From assembly GCF_001411555.2 (NCBI RefSeq), contig NC_049901.1:34792838-34856837 (forward strand): 64,000 nt of DNA. Direction: 5' to 3'. The translations under genes were made by a program, and so were the position numbers. The DNA comes from Juglans regia. Lineage: Eukaryota > Streptophyta > Magnoliopsida > Fagales > Juglandaceae. Shown here piece by piece: positions 21,636 to 34,189 of this stretch (position 1 is its first letter; each line of letters opens with the position of its first letter). The notes under the pieces were generated by a model. The model made no database searches. It was not told the DNA's origin and saw nothing but the letters and a program-made list of their open reading frames with translations.

Positions 21636-24600
21636 GCATTCTAGTGTGGAACTGCCGAGGGCTTGGGAATCCTCGGACAGTTAAGGTCCTTAGGAATCTA
21701 ACTAAGGAAAGGTATCCCAATTTAGTTTTCCTAGTGGAAACTAAATGCAGAAGAAATAAAATGGAGGCAGTTAGGAGGTTTTTGCAAATGGATGGGTGCT
21801 TTACAGTGGAATGTATGGGACTTAGTGGGGGTATTGCCCTCCTCTGGAAAGATGATTGGTGTGTTAACATCATTAATTTTACTAAATGGCACGTTAGTGC
21901 TCTAATCCAGGAGAAAGAAAATGGACCAGCATGGCAATTCACGGGCTTCTATGGACATCCTGACACAGGGAAGAGAGGCAGTAGTTGGCAGTTACTTAAG
22001 ATGCTAAAACCCACCACTTCCATAGCATGGTTATGTGCTGGGGATTTTAATGAGATTCTTCATCAGAGTGATAAGATTGGTGGAGCCAGCAGACCATATA
22101 AACAGATTGAGGACTTTAGACAAGCTGTGGAATACTGTGGTCTCAATGATATACATTCATATGGGCAAAGGTTTACTTGGTCAAATAACAGAAGTGGTAA
22201 TGACTTTATAAAAGAAAAAATTGACAGAGCTTTTTGAAATAAAGAATGGAGTGAGTTATATTGCCATGTTGTCTGTAATGTTCTTCCTGCCATTAGATCT
22301 GATCATTCCCCCTTGTCAATTAGTTTACACAACACCACTAATGGGAGGAAGAAAAGAAGATGGTGCTTTAGATATGAGATGGCCTGGGAAATAATGGAAC
22401 AATGTCTGAAGGTGGTGAGTGAGGCTTGGCAAAATGCTGGTATAACAAACTGTCAGGCTAAATCCTTAAGGACACTGCTTGAACTACGCCAAAAGGGTCT
22501 CATGACATGAAGGTGGTATCTGCCACTACAACTAATGATATAAAGTGGAAGCAAAGGGCAAAGCAACACTGGCTGAAGCATGGGGATAGAAACACTCAGT
22601 ATTTTCACATGCAAGCAAGCCAAAGAAAGAAGATCAATGCAGTCAAAAGCATAGAGGATTCTCAAGGCAGGGTTGTCACTGACCAGTCAGAAAATGGTGA
22701 GGTATTCACATGTTTTTTCTCTTCTCTATTCACTACATCCCAACCTTTATCTATTGACCAATGTCTGCAAGCAATGGACACTAAATTAGACATGGATATG
22801 AAGGCTTGTCTTTTAAATCCTTTCACTAGGGAAGAAATCACTGCAGCTGTTTTTAAAATGAATCCCTTGGGGTCGCCAGGCCTTGATGGTTTTCCTGCCC
22901 AATTCTATCAAAAAAGCTGGGAGGTAGTGGGGGATCAAGTTTGTAACCTTGCTCTTGATTTCCTCAATCATGGTGGCTCTCTCAGTGAGGTTAATGACAC
23001 ATTTATTACTCTTATACCCAAAGTTCAAAGCCCCAAAAGTGTAGTGGATTACAGACCCATAAGTCTATGTAATGTATTATACAAGGTTGTGTCAAAAACT
23101 ATGGCAAATAGACTGAAACACATACTGCCTCAAATCATTACCCCCAATCAGAGTGCCTTTGTGCCTGGAAGGCTCATATCTGATAACACCTTAGTAGCCT
23201 ATGAGGTCCTCCACTCTATGAACTCAAGAATGAAAGGGAAGAAAGGATTCATGGCTCTAAAGTTGGACACGAGTAAAGGTTATGACAGGGTAGAGTGGAA
23301 ATTTATTGAAGCCATCATGATCAAAATGGACTTCCCTGGACATTGGATCCATATTACAAAAGCTTGCCACACTTCTGTTTCTTATTCAATACTTGTTAAT
23401 GGAGAACCTCAGAAAAAGTTTGTACCTTCGAGAGGCCTAAGAGAAGGAGACCCCTTGTCACCCTACTTATTTATTCTATGTGCTGAAGCCCTCTCTTCTC
23501 TCCTCAAACATGCTGAGGCATGTGGCAGTTTAACTCCTGTGGCTATTAGCAGAGGTCCAGTTAAAGTAAACCACCTCTTCTTTGCTGATGATAGCCTCTT
23601 GTTCTGCCAAGCCAAGTATGAGGAAATTAAGTGTGTCCTTAATATCCTTGAGCTATATGAGAAAGGATCAGGACAGGTTTTAAACAAGGACAAGTCTGCA
23701 ATTTATTTTAGCAAGAACACTGCACTGATGACCCAACAGCAGATCATGCATCTAGCATGTGTCCAATCCACATCCAATTTTGAGGAATACCTGGGTTTAC
23801 CTACCTTGGTGGGTAGGAAGAAGATAGCTTCTTTCCACTTTAATTGATAGAACTTGGTCTCGGGTTACTAATTGGAGGACCAAATTTCTCTCTGTAGCAG
23901 AAAAGGAAATTTTGCTCAAAGCTGTGCTTCAAGCTGTTCTCACCTATGCAATGGGGATGTTCCTTTTACCAGCATCTTTAACAAGGAAATTGAACCAGAT
24001 TCTAAGGAGGTTTTGGTGGGGATTCAATGAAGATTCTTCAAAAATTCAATGGGTCAATTGGGAGAAACTTAGTGGCAGGAAGGATATGGGAGGGCTTGGA
24101 TTTCGAGATATAAGATGTTTTAATATTGCCTTACTCTCCAAAAAGGGATGCAGTGAAGTCTTGCCCACTATGGCTAACCTGAAAAGAAGAAAGGTGGTAA
24201 AGGATAGCATCTGTTGAATATGCAAGAGAGAACATGAGACTTCTGGGCATGCCTTATGGGGATGTAGTGGTGCTCAAGATGTTTTGTCTCAAGGTCCAAT
24301 GAAAGTGCAAAAGTTTTCTTCTCATAGTGATTTGTTTTTAATATCTGGGCAGAATTGATTGGCAAGCTTGAATCAAAGGAGTTAAATGAGGTAGCTGTTA
24401 CAATGAGGGTGATATGGGCGAGAAGAAATGATGTCATACATAGAAAAGCCTTTAAACACCCTCGGGAAATCATTGCACAGGCCAGGACAGAATTGTCTCT
24501 TCATAATGAGGCTCTATAGAAGGATGTTGGTGCTAACTCTGAGAATATGGCAAGGGTTCACAGATGGACTAAGCCTGCAGTAGGAAGTCTAAAAGTGAAT

Positions 24601-25050
24601 TGGGATGCAGCTGTGCAAACGAGGATGGGAAGGATTGGCATTGAGGTAATTATCAGAGATCACCAAGGTCTTGTGATAGGTGCCCTTCGTGCTAACAGAC
24701 CCTTGAGGGGCTGTGTTTTTTATGCTGAAGCATATGGGCTACTTTTGGCTTGTGTTTTTTGTAAGGAAATTGGAATAAGGCACTTCTGTTTGGAGGGGAA
24801 CTCAAAGCAGGTAGTGGACCAAATGAACCAAGACAGTCCTAACTGGAGCTTAGGTGGTTGTCTCATATCAGATGCCAAAGAGGTCCTAACCTCAGCTGAT
24901 GTTTGGTCAATCTCACATGTATACCGGGAGGCTAACATGGCAGCTCACAGGCTTGCTCAAGCGGCTTTAGAGTGTATTGAAGACATGTATGATATCGAGA
25001 CATGCCCCTCTTGTATTCTTCATGTGGTTTCTAAGGAAATGAGTCAATGA
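21632..25050 (+). pseudogene. LINE-P ORF2, copy 2 (endonuclease, RT, RNase H)
   Basis: The endonuclease starts at 21632 ('MSILVWNCRGLGNPRT', 'VETKCRR', 'AGDFNEILHQ', and 'SDHSPL' near 22300) and has a TGA at 22235. A frameshift near 22505 leads into the long RT frame 22507-23847 ('SPGLDGFPAQFYQ', 'REGDPLSPYLF' with Gln changed to Glu, and catalytic 'FFADDSLLF'). A 2-bp deletion at about 23841, shared with copy 3, shifts the frame. The 577-bp deletion at about 24149 removes most of the region between RT and zf-RVT. The RNase H (24547-25050) carries 'EGNSKQ' where copy 1 has 'EGDSKQ', replacing a catalytic Asp. Non-functional. Confidence 0.92.
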
Positions 25051-26103
25051 TCCTGTTTTTTTCCGTTGTAATACTGGTTTGCTTGTCTGCATTTGAAGTT
25101 GATTAATGAGATCAGTTTCTTTATAAAAAAAAAAATTGGATTCCGATGTTCCACCTAGTGCCAATAATGGACTGCAAGTAAAGAATTTTTCTGTCAAACT
25201 TACATATCTACGGCGGCCCAATTGTTGCCGTAAATAAATTGACCATAATTCCTTTTTGCATCAAATGTAAACAACGCCAAAAATATTTTAGCCACAAAAG
25301 GTAGTTTTTTTCTTGTATTGCGACCTCTTTTTGACTTATTTCTTCTATAATACAACAATCCAACTCATAGTCTTATAGTTCGAACTAACTCTTCGGAAGT
25401 TGTTGAGCCCACAATTCCATTATAAAAAACACATCTCTCTTGTCTAGAAAACTCTCATAGTATTAATTACGTACACACTTTTTTTTTATTTTAATTTTAT
25501 GACTCGTCTCGTACGAAATAAAAAAAGCCCCACTTCCACTCTTCGTGAAAGAGGAATTTGAGGTGAAATTCTAGAAAAGCTCGAGATGCTAACAGGACTT
25601 TTTTTTTTCTTTTTTTCCACAAAACTTCTCTATATGATACGGAAAAGAGGCACCACCAAAAACATATGATAATTCTGTGAGTAATATATATAAACCGCAA
25701 TTGAATGAATAGACAATTTAATGAAAAGTGAACGTTATTGACAAGCTAAACGGCAATGAGCTTGAGCAATAAAAATGACAAGGCAGCCACCCAACGATAA
25801 TCTTAAAATTAAACTGGTTGGGTCATGAATGTAACGTAGAGGCATTTTATTTTCAAAATAAAGAAATCCAGACGTTTATCCTTACGGGTTAAACAAGTGG
25901 ATATAATTAATTGAATGTATAAAAAAAGCTGAAACAACTTAAAGAGTAATCAATTATCAACACAATAACCCATTGAAACTCCAAATTTTAATGACTAAAT
26001 GTATTAAAGAATAGTTTTTTATTTTACTCTTTGATTTGTACCATTATACACGTGTCCATTTACTGTATATATAAAAGGCAAGATATTGTAATTAACTTTT
26101 TGA
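25051..26103. other. LINE-P 3' UTR with A-run, and spacer, copy 2
   Basis: The LINE-P 3' UTR ends in 'ctttataaaaaaaaaaa' at about 25118-25134, the probable retrotransposition tail. The following roughly 970 bp match the spacer of copies 1 and 3 and hold no recognised gene. Copy 2 and copy 3 carry 'gagtaatatatataaacc' near 25678, absent from copy 1. Confidence 0.65.
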
Positions 26104-26117
26104 TGTGAAATCGAATC

Positions 26118-29100
26118 AGTGACAATTATCCTACATGGTCCCGTTCGATGCTTATGACTTTGCGTGCCAAGAATAAATTAGGGTTTGTCACTGATTCGAT
26201 TTCACAACCTCCACCTACTGATCCGATGTTTGGAGCTTGGGAGCGATGCAACAATACCTTGCTATCATGGATTTTGAATTCGATTTCAAAGGAGATTGCA
26301 ACTAGCGTCATTTACGCCTCGTCTGCCTCTGAGGTTTGGTTAGATCTTCAGGAACGTTTTGATCAAGGTAATGGCCCTCGCATCTATCAATTGGAGAAAG
26401 AATTTTCATCTCTCACACAAGGTCAGATTTCTGTAAGTTCTTATTATACTTGTATGATAGGAACCCTCAGATTCTGTTAATTTTTCTAACGTTCGTGGTC
26501 AAATTCTGGTAATGGAACCCTTGCCATCCATTAACAAGGTCTTTTCTCTTGTTTTACAAGAAGAAATGCAACAGTTATCTGTTTCGACTCCTATGTTTGA
26601 GCCTGCTGCTATGCTTACCCAAGCTAATGTTTCTGTGATTGCTTCTGGTAAACCTAATATTCGCAAAGAAAAGACCTATTTGCTCTTACTGTGGTGTTGC
26701 TGGCCACACTGTTGATAAGTGTTATAAGTTGCACGGGTATCCCCTGGCTTTCGCTCCAAGTTTAGAAAATCCCCTGCTGCAAATCAGGTTACTCAGGAGT
26801 CTCAAGATCATGGATCTTTCTCCTCTACAGTGGCTATTCCTCAATTGCCTATCTCTCCGAAGCAGTGTCAACAGTTTTATTGGCATTCCTTATTGCTCAA
26901 AATTTGTTGCTCACTCAAACTCCCAACCTATCCAGCTTAAAGGCTGCAAATGTAGTCTCCGATGCTTCCACATCTTCATCTCTGTAACGCATATCTCACT
27001 CTGTTTTTTCTTTCAATCAAACTCCTGGCACTTCAATTCATTCTAGCACTTGGATCATTGATATTGGTGCAACTGACCATATCATTTCTTCCATTTCCTT
27101 TTATACTTCTATCACCTCCACAGTCGATATTGCGTCACATTACCTAATGGTTCTAATGTCAATGTGACTCATGTTGGTACTGTAAAGCTCTCAGAATCTT
27201 TGATTCTTACAGATGTTTTATGTGCACCCTCTTTGAGCTCCAATTTATTGTCTATTAGTAAACTCACACCTTCATCCTCTTGTTTCTTTCCTTTTCTTTC
27301 CAATTGTTGTTTCATTCAGGACCTCATCCATTGGAGGATGATTGGCTTGGGTAGCAAAAGAGGCATCTGTATGTTCTGCAGCAATCATATCATTCTTTTA
27401 TACCTGTTGTTTCTAATGTTTCCAGTCATTTGTTGCCATTAATAAAGACTCTTGTTGATCTTTGGCATGTTAGATTTGGTCATCCTTCTTTTTCTAAGTT
27501 GGATGTTTTACACAAATCTGTATTTGAAATCCCTTCTTACTGTAATAAAATGTTTCATTGTCCTGTATGTCCTGTTGCAAAACAGAAGCGTTTACCCTTT
27601 CCTCATAGTACACATACTGCTACATCTATTTTTGCCTTAATTTATTGTGACATTTGGGGTCCATTTTCCACTTCTAGATTTCATGGTTTCAATTATTTCC
27701 TATCCATTGTCAATGATTACTCTTGAGCTACTTGGGTATATTTGATGAAACAAAAATCAGATACTCGATTGCTATTACAGTCCTTTTTTAATTTTGTTGA
27801 AACTCAATTCAACAAAAAAAATTCAGATCATTCAAATAGACAATGGTAAAGAGTTTGATATGTCCAGCTTTTTCACTCTCAAAAGTGTAATCCATCATCG
27901 TAGTTGTGTTGCCACCCCCTAAAAAAAATTCCGTTGTTGAAAAAAAAATCAACATCTTCTCAATGTTGCTTGATCATTGAGATTTTAGGCTAATCTTCCT
28001 ATTTCTTTTTAGGGTGAGTGTGTTTTACATGCTGCTCATCACATCAATAGACTTCCAACACCTGTTTTGTGTAACAAATCTCCTTATGAAATGTTATACA
28101 ATAAAATTCCTTGTTATTCTCCTCTTAAAGTGTTTGGATGTTTATGCTATGCATCTACTCTTTCTCATCTTAGATCTAAATTTGATGCTCGAGCTACACC
28201 TTGTCTCTTCATTGGATATCCTTATCATGTCAAGGGCTACAAGTTGTATGATCTAATCCATAAATCTATTTTTGTTTCCCTAGAAGTTACAATCCAGGAA
28301 GCCATTTTCCCTTATCATGACTTTCACAATCAAATTTCTGCCCAGCCCATTCTTCTAATCATCATGTATTACCTTGTCCTCTTGTTGACATCCCCACTCC
28401 TAACACTCTTTCCAGTCCTAATAATCCTTCTTCATCTGTTCCTACCCTCCCTAGATGCTCTTCCAGAACACATCGACCACCTAGCTACTTGCAGAATTAT
28501 TACTATCATAATGTCTTAGATTCTACCTCAGCTTGTGATTCTCCTTTGTCTGCAGGTCCAGGTAAACTTATCCTATTTCTAATTCCCTTTCATATTCAAA
28601 TCTTTCTTCTACATACAAACATTATCTTCTTACTCTTTCAAACAACTCAGAACCCACCTCTTTTACTCAAGCAATGAAATTGTCTCATTGGAGAGAGGCC
28701 ATGGCAACTAAAATATCTACTCTAGAGGAGAATAATACTTGGTGTATTACTCCTTTGCCTCTTGGTAAGCATCCTATAGGCAGTAAATGGGACTATAAGA
28801 TTAAATATAAGTCTAATGGCTCTCTTGAGCGATATGAGGTGAGACTAGATGCAAAAGGTCATACACAGAGGGAAGGTTTGGATTATCTTGAAACCTTTTT
28901 CCTTGTAGCCAAAATGGTCATTGTTCGCTGTCTCCTTGCCCTTGCTGCCATTCATGGCTGGTCTCTTGTTCAATTGGACGTTAATAATGCATTTTTGCAT
29001 GGTTCCTTAGATGAAGAGGTTTATATGAAATTACCTCCTGGATTTACTTGTAAGGGGGAGAATCTTGTTTGCAAACTGTACGAGTCTGTTTATGGCTTCA

Positions 29101-29830
29101 AACAAGCCTCTTGGCAGTGGTTTTCAAAATTTCTACCACCTTACATGCTCATGGGTTTTCTCAGTCCAAAATGATTACTCTTTGTTTTCAAGAACTAAAG
29201 GTTTTTCATTCATTACCCTTCTAGTATATGTGGATGATATAGTCATTGCCAGTAATGATGATGTTGGTGTTTCGGCTTCAAAAGAATTTTTTGCATTCTC
29301 AGTTCAAGCTTAAGGACTTGGGTCCTCTCAAGTATTTCTTAGGACTTGAGATCGCACATTCCACCAAAGGTATTATTGTTTGCCAGCGCAAATATGCATT
29401 GTATATTCTTAATGACACTGGTTTTCTTGGGGCCAAACTAGTCTCTTTTCCAATGGAACAAAATCTGCATCTTAGTAAAACTGATGGTGAATTACTTCAT
29501 GATCCAAGTGTATTCATTGACTCATTGGGGGACACATTTAGCTGAGTCTTACTAGACCTGATCTCACATATTCTGTCCACGCTTTGAGTCAATTTCTTGA
29601 TAAGCCACGTGACTCTCATTTACATGTAGCTCATCGTATTTTAAGATACATCAAGGCTCCTCCTAGTTTAGGCCTACTTTTTTCATCAAAGTCAGCCATT
29701 CATCTCAAGATTTTTACAGACTGAGATTGGGGAGCTTGTCCTGATTCTTGTCGTTCTATTACGGGCTTCTATGTGTTTCTTGGTGATTCGTTTTTAGCTT
29801 GTTTAGATGCAAGACATTCCTCAAGTCTTT
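26118..29830 (+). pseudogene. Copia gag-pol body, copy 2, split by LINE B
   Basis: The domain order is the same as in copy 1: gag at 26118, knuckle near 26680-26735, protease remnant near 27053 with the same D-I-G change, GAG-pre-integrase at 27454, integrase at 27640-28310, RT at 28674-29290 with 'YVDDIVI', and partial RNase H to about 29803. Private damage includes CGA to TGA at about 27723, CAG to TAG near 28517, an extra base in the A-run near 27920, and a small rearrangement at 29513. LINE B follows at 29831, inserted in the adjoining SIRE-like sequence. Confidence 0.9.
29814..29830. repeat. Left target-site duplication of LINE B
   Basis: 'acattcctcaagtcttt' (17 bp) lies immediately before the poly-T (the minus-strand poly-A) of LINE B and is repeated exactly at 35789-35805. 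Copies 1 and 3 have this sequence once, uninterrupted. Confidence 0.95.
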
Positions 29831-30069
29831 TTTTTTTTTTTTTTTTAAAAAAAAGAGTAGGAAATCACATGTCCAATAGTGACCCCTCCCAAATTTTATT
29901 AAAAAAGCCCTCACTTATGGCGGAGGAATACCGTGGTTACAAGAAAGGACCATGGAAAACAGGCCCAAAATCAAGAACAAACTAGAACAAAAGTAAAAGA
30001 CCACTATTAAAACAAAACCCACCACAACCCAAAAAGCAAGGCTTACAAAATAACCCCAACTTTTACAAA

Positions 30070-33000
30070 CTAACATCTCAAAGAAGGAAAACCCAAAGAA
30101 TCCAAACGGATCAAGCCTCTAAGAACCCGAGGCAAATTATAACTACTCGAAAAATCCCACTCAGATCCTAAGGCCCCTGCCTTTGCTAACCAATCTGCCA
30201 CCCTATTACCTTCACGATAAACATGCTGAAACTGACAATGAACCGTGCAAGCTAACTCAACAATTTCCTCCCAAAAATCCTCAAGATACCAAACTCCACA
30301 TCTCCCTTTACTTCACCAAGAAATAACTACCATAGAATCCATTTCAACTATCACATTTGAGATATTCAGCGTTTTGCATCTTCTCAACCCATAAAGGAGA
30401 GCCATAAGCTCCGCCTTATTATTAGAACCAAACCCAATATAAGAAGCATAAGCCTGAACCATTCCACCAGAAGCATCCCGAATAACCCCACCAATACCAC
30501 AAGAGCCCGGATTACCCATACTACTACCATCCGTATTCAATTTAAGCCACCCCAGCGGCGGTTTATCCCACCTCACCACTTTACAACTTGGAACTTTCGG
30601 AACCACTGGAACTATCCGCAAAGCATCCAGAATCATACCATCTTGACGAGACAGATTATTATTTTGCTTAGCCGCCTGTGAGATGGACCCTAACCACACA
30701 CATATAGAATGAACAACAGAATTATGCAATTCCACAATACCTTCCATTCGAGCAAGACACCTTCTTCTCCATAGTCGCCAAGTAATAATAATGGGAATAA
30801 TGCCAACAATAAAGCCCACCTGTGAGGAAGAGCTAGCCCTCCTAAACCAAATCTCAACATTCTGTTTCCAAGTTCTACTAAGAGGTATTCCAATAAGATT
30901 TCCAAAAAAAGACCACACTCTGAATGGAAATTCTCCCTCAAAGAACACATGATTAATATCTTCAATATGACCATGATTACAGCAATTACATTTAGATACC
31001 AAAGGAATACCAATACGGCGTAATCTATCATCCACACTCAAGGCCATAAACCATGTCCTCCAAAAATGGATAGACATTTTTAAAGGAAGATTCTTATGCC
31101 AAATCCATGCATGCCAAACCATAGAATTACCTCTAATACGAATACAGTTCCATGCAGATTTTGTAGAGAAAATACTTGTATCCGTAGGAGTCCAAACTAG
31201 AACATCCTTTCCATTCTTTAATCCAGCTAAATCCGTTATTATCTCCTCCACCTTATCATGCCCTACTAACTCCTCCAATAACTCCACATCCCAACTATCC
31301 GACAACCTACAATCTTTAACTTTCAAAAAAGGAGAACCCATAATATTCATATCACTAATCAATGGACCATTATCCCTCCATTTGTCATACCAGAAAAAAA
31401 GATCACCCTCTCTAATTTTCCATTTTGAATTATTTAACAACAACGGAATACAATTCAAAACCATTCTCCAAAATCGAGATCCTTTATTATTTTCTATAAG
31501 ATACCATGGCCGGGTTCCAACATATTTGGTTTTGAAAAAATTTGCCCATAAAGAATTTCCTTGAAGGAGATTCCAAGCGAAGCGCATATGCAAGGCTTTC
31601 TGAACATCCTCAAGGCTTCGTAACCCAATTCCTCCTTCTTCCACCGGCTTACACATCTTATTCCAAGCCAACCATTTCTTTTTGTTCCGTCCATCAGCTT
31701 CTCCCCAAAAGAAAGAACTCATCAATCTATGGATCTTGGCAATAATAACTTGAGGTACCTGTAAAACAGCAAGAAGATGGATATTCATACTAGATAAGAC
31801 ATGCCTCAAAAGAACAAGTTTTCCTCCCGCAAGAAAGAAGCCTCATCTTCCATCCACTAATCTTTTGCCTCACTTTATTCACCATTTCCTCTAAATGAGC
31901 CTGTTTCAAACGCCCTCGAATTATTGGCACACCTAGATATTTGAAAGGAAAGGTTCCTTCCATAAAGCCCGTCTGCCTTAAAATCCATTGCTTACGCCGG
32001 TTTGGAATTTTATTAGAACAATACAAAGCAGATTTCTGAACATTAATATTTTGTCCTGACCACCTCTCATATTGAATCAAAATTTTTTGAAGAACCTGCA
32101 CCGATCTTTGACTACCATTAGAAAAAACCATAACATCATCAGCATACATCAAATGAGATATAATAGGAGTATCTCGGGCCTGAGAGAATAAACCAAACTG
32201 ATTCTCTTGCACACTCCTATGAATCAAACGGGAAAGGATCTCTTGTTGGATGATAAACAAATAAGGAGATAGAGGATCACCTTGACGGAGCCCATGACCA
32301 CTCGAGAAAAAACCCTTAACCGTTCCATTCATCATGACTGAATACCAAGGGCTAGAGATACATGAATAAATCAACTCACAAAATTGAGAAGAGAAACCAA
32401 ACCTTTGCAAAACCAATATCAAGAATCCCCAATCCACCCGATCATAAGCTTTCGACATATCAACTTTTAACAAGATATTGCCCCCATGAATTTTTTTATT
32501 TATAGACTGCACCAACTCCTGAGTGAGACTAATGTTCTCAAAAATACTCCTTCCAGGAATAAAGGCTCCTTGCTCCAAAGAAATCAAGCGAGGTAAAATA
32601 CCAGATAGACGAGAAACAATAATCTTAGAGCAAATTTTATAAAAAACAGAACAAAGACTAATAGGACGAAACTTATCAAAACCTGTGGGTGACTCCATCT
32701 TTGGTATAAGGACCAAATATGAGGCCGTGAAGAATCTTGGAAGATCCTTGGTCATAAAGAATTCCACTGCAACCTTCCAAACATCAACCTTAACCACTTC
32801 CCAACAATTTTTATAAAAACCCGCTCCAAACCCATCAGGACCCGGAGTGCTTTGATTTGGGATGGATGATACTGCCTCAAACACTTCCTCTAAAGAAGGC
32901 GGCCTAATCAAAGAATCATTCTCCTCCTCTAGTATGACCGTCTCAATAAGGCCTTCCAGTCTAGCTTGCTCTATGGGCGGTTCTCCACGAAGTGCATCTT

Positions 33001-34189
33001 GAAAAAATTCCACCGCCCCTTGATGAATACTCTCCGGACTCTCATAAGTCATACCATTCGATCTCATCTCCAACACTCTCTTCCTTCTTTTATTAATAAG
33101 ACAAGCATGAAAAAATTTTGAATTGCTATCTCCCTCCAACTTCCATTTAAGCTTAGCCAATTGAGCTAATCTCATCTCTTCCCGATACCTCCATCTAGCT
33201 AGATTAGAGACTGCTTCATGTAGCTCTCTCTCCAAATTAACCTCCCAATTTGATTGAAGCTGAAACTCAATCTCCTCAATCTGTTTTTCAAGGGCATCAA
33301 TACGCCCTATTGTGTGACCAAATACTCTTTTATTCCATTCCCGAAGCACCACCTTGGTATGTTTTAATTTCTTACTTAAACACAAGAGCGGGGAACATAC
33401 CATCTGTAAATTCCAAGCATTTCTAACACAGTCCAGAAAACCAGGATGATCCACCCACATTTGTTGAAACCGAAATGGAGACGGCCCATAGGCGAAAGGA
33501 TCTTTCTTGAACTCAATGAACATGGGAGCATGGTCTGAAGTAGATCTAGGCAAGTAAGAACAAATAATATTAGGGAACAAATTACTGAAAGAATTATCCA
33601 TAAGAGCACGATCAAGTCAAGCCCACGAACGGGCCAATCCTGACTGCCCATTACACCATGAGAAACAACTCCCTTTCGAAGCCAATTCCATAAGACCCCT
33701 TTGATGAATCCAATCATTAAAATCATCCATAGCCACAATTGGCCGAGGTCTTCCTCTTCTCCTTTCCGAATCATTCCTAGTAATATTAAAATCCCCCACA
33801 AAAAGACAAGGATCTACACCCACATGATTACTACTAAGCTCTTGCCATAGATAGCGCCTCTCCACCCAGGAACATTTAGCATAAATCACATGAATCAAAA
33901 TTTTATCCGCACCATTCTCTACAACAACGGAAATAAATTGCATACCCAACTTATCAACTTGCACCTTATAAATACTATCCCACAAAAGCCATATTTTCCC
34001 CCCTTCCACCTCATTAGAAATAACCATATCAAAATTTAGACTTATAGCCAATTTACGAGCACTCTCTAAATTTTGAAACGGTTCTAAAAGTGCAACAATT
34101 TTCGGTTTATATCTTCCCACCAATGTCTTTAGTCTGGTTCTAGATGTTCCCACCCCTCTAATATTCCATACCAAAATGGAATCAATCAT
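30070..34189 (-). pseudogene. LINE B ORF2 (AP-endonuclease, RT, zf-RVT, RNase H)
   Basis: It starts at 34189 with 'MIDSILVWNIRGVGTSRTR'. The endonuclease has 'ALLEPFQ', 'GDFNITRNDSERRRG' and 'SDHAPMFIEF'. The RT (about 33100-31900) has 'PGPDGFGAGFYKNCW', 'FRPISLCSVFYKICSK', 'RQGDPLSPYLF' and catalytic 'MYADDVMVF'. A zf-RVT block ('WHKNLPLKMSIHFWRTW', 'CNCCNHGHIEDINHVFF') follows, then RNase H ('LNTDGSSMGNPG', 'AELMALLYGL', 'EMDSMVVISW', and 'EGNRVADWLA' past a stop). The frame is broken only by a TGA at about 33617, a one-base shift near 31838 and a TGA at about 30310, and closes at 30070. It is the least damaged ORF2 in the window. Its ATG overlaps the ORF1 stop as TAATG. Confidence 0.94.
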
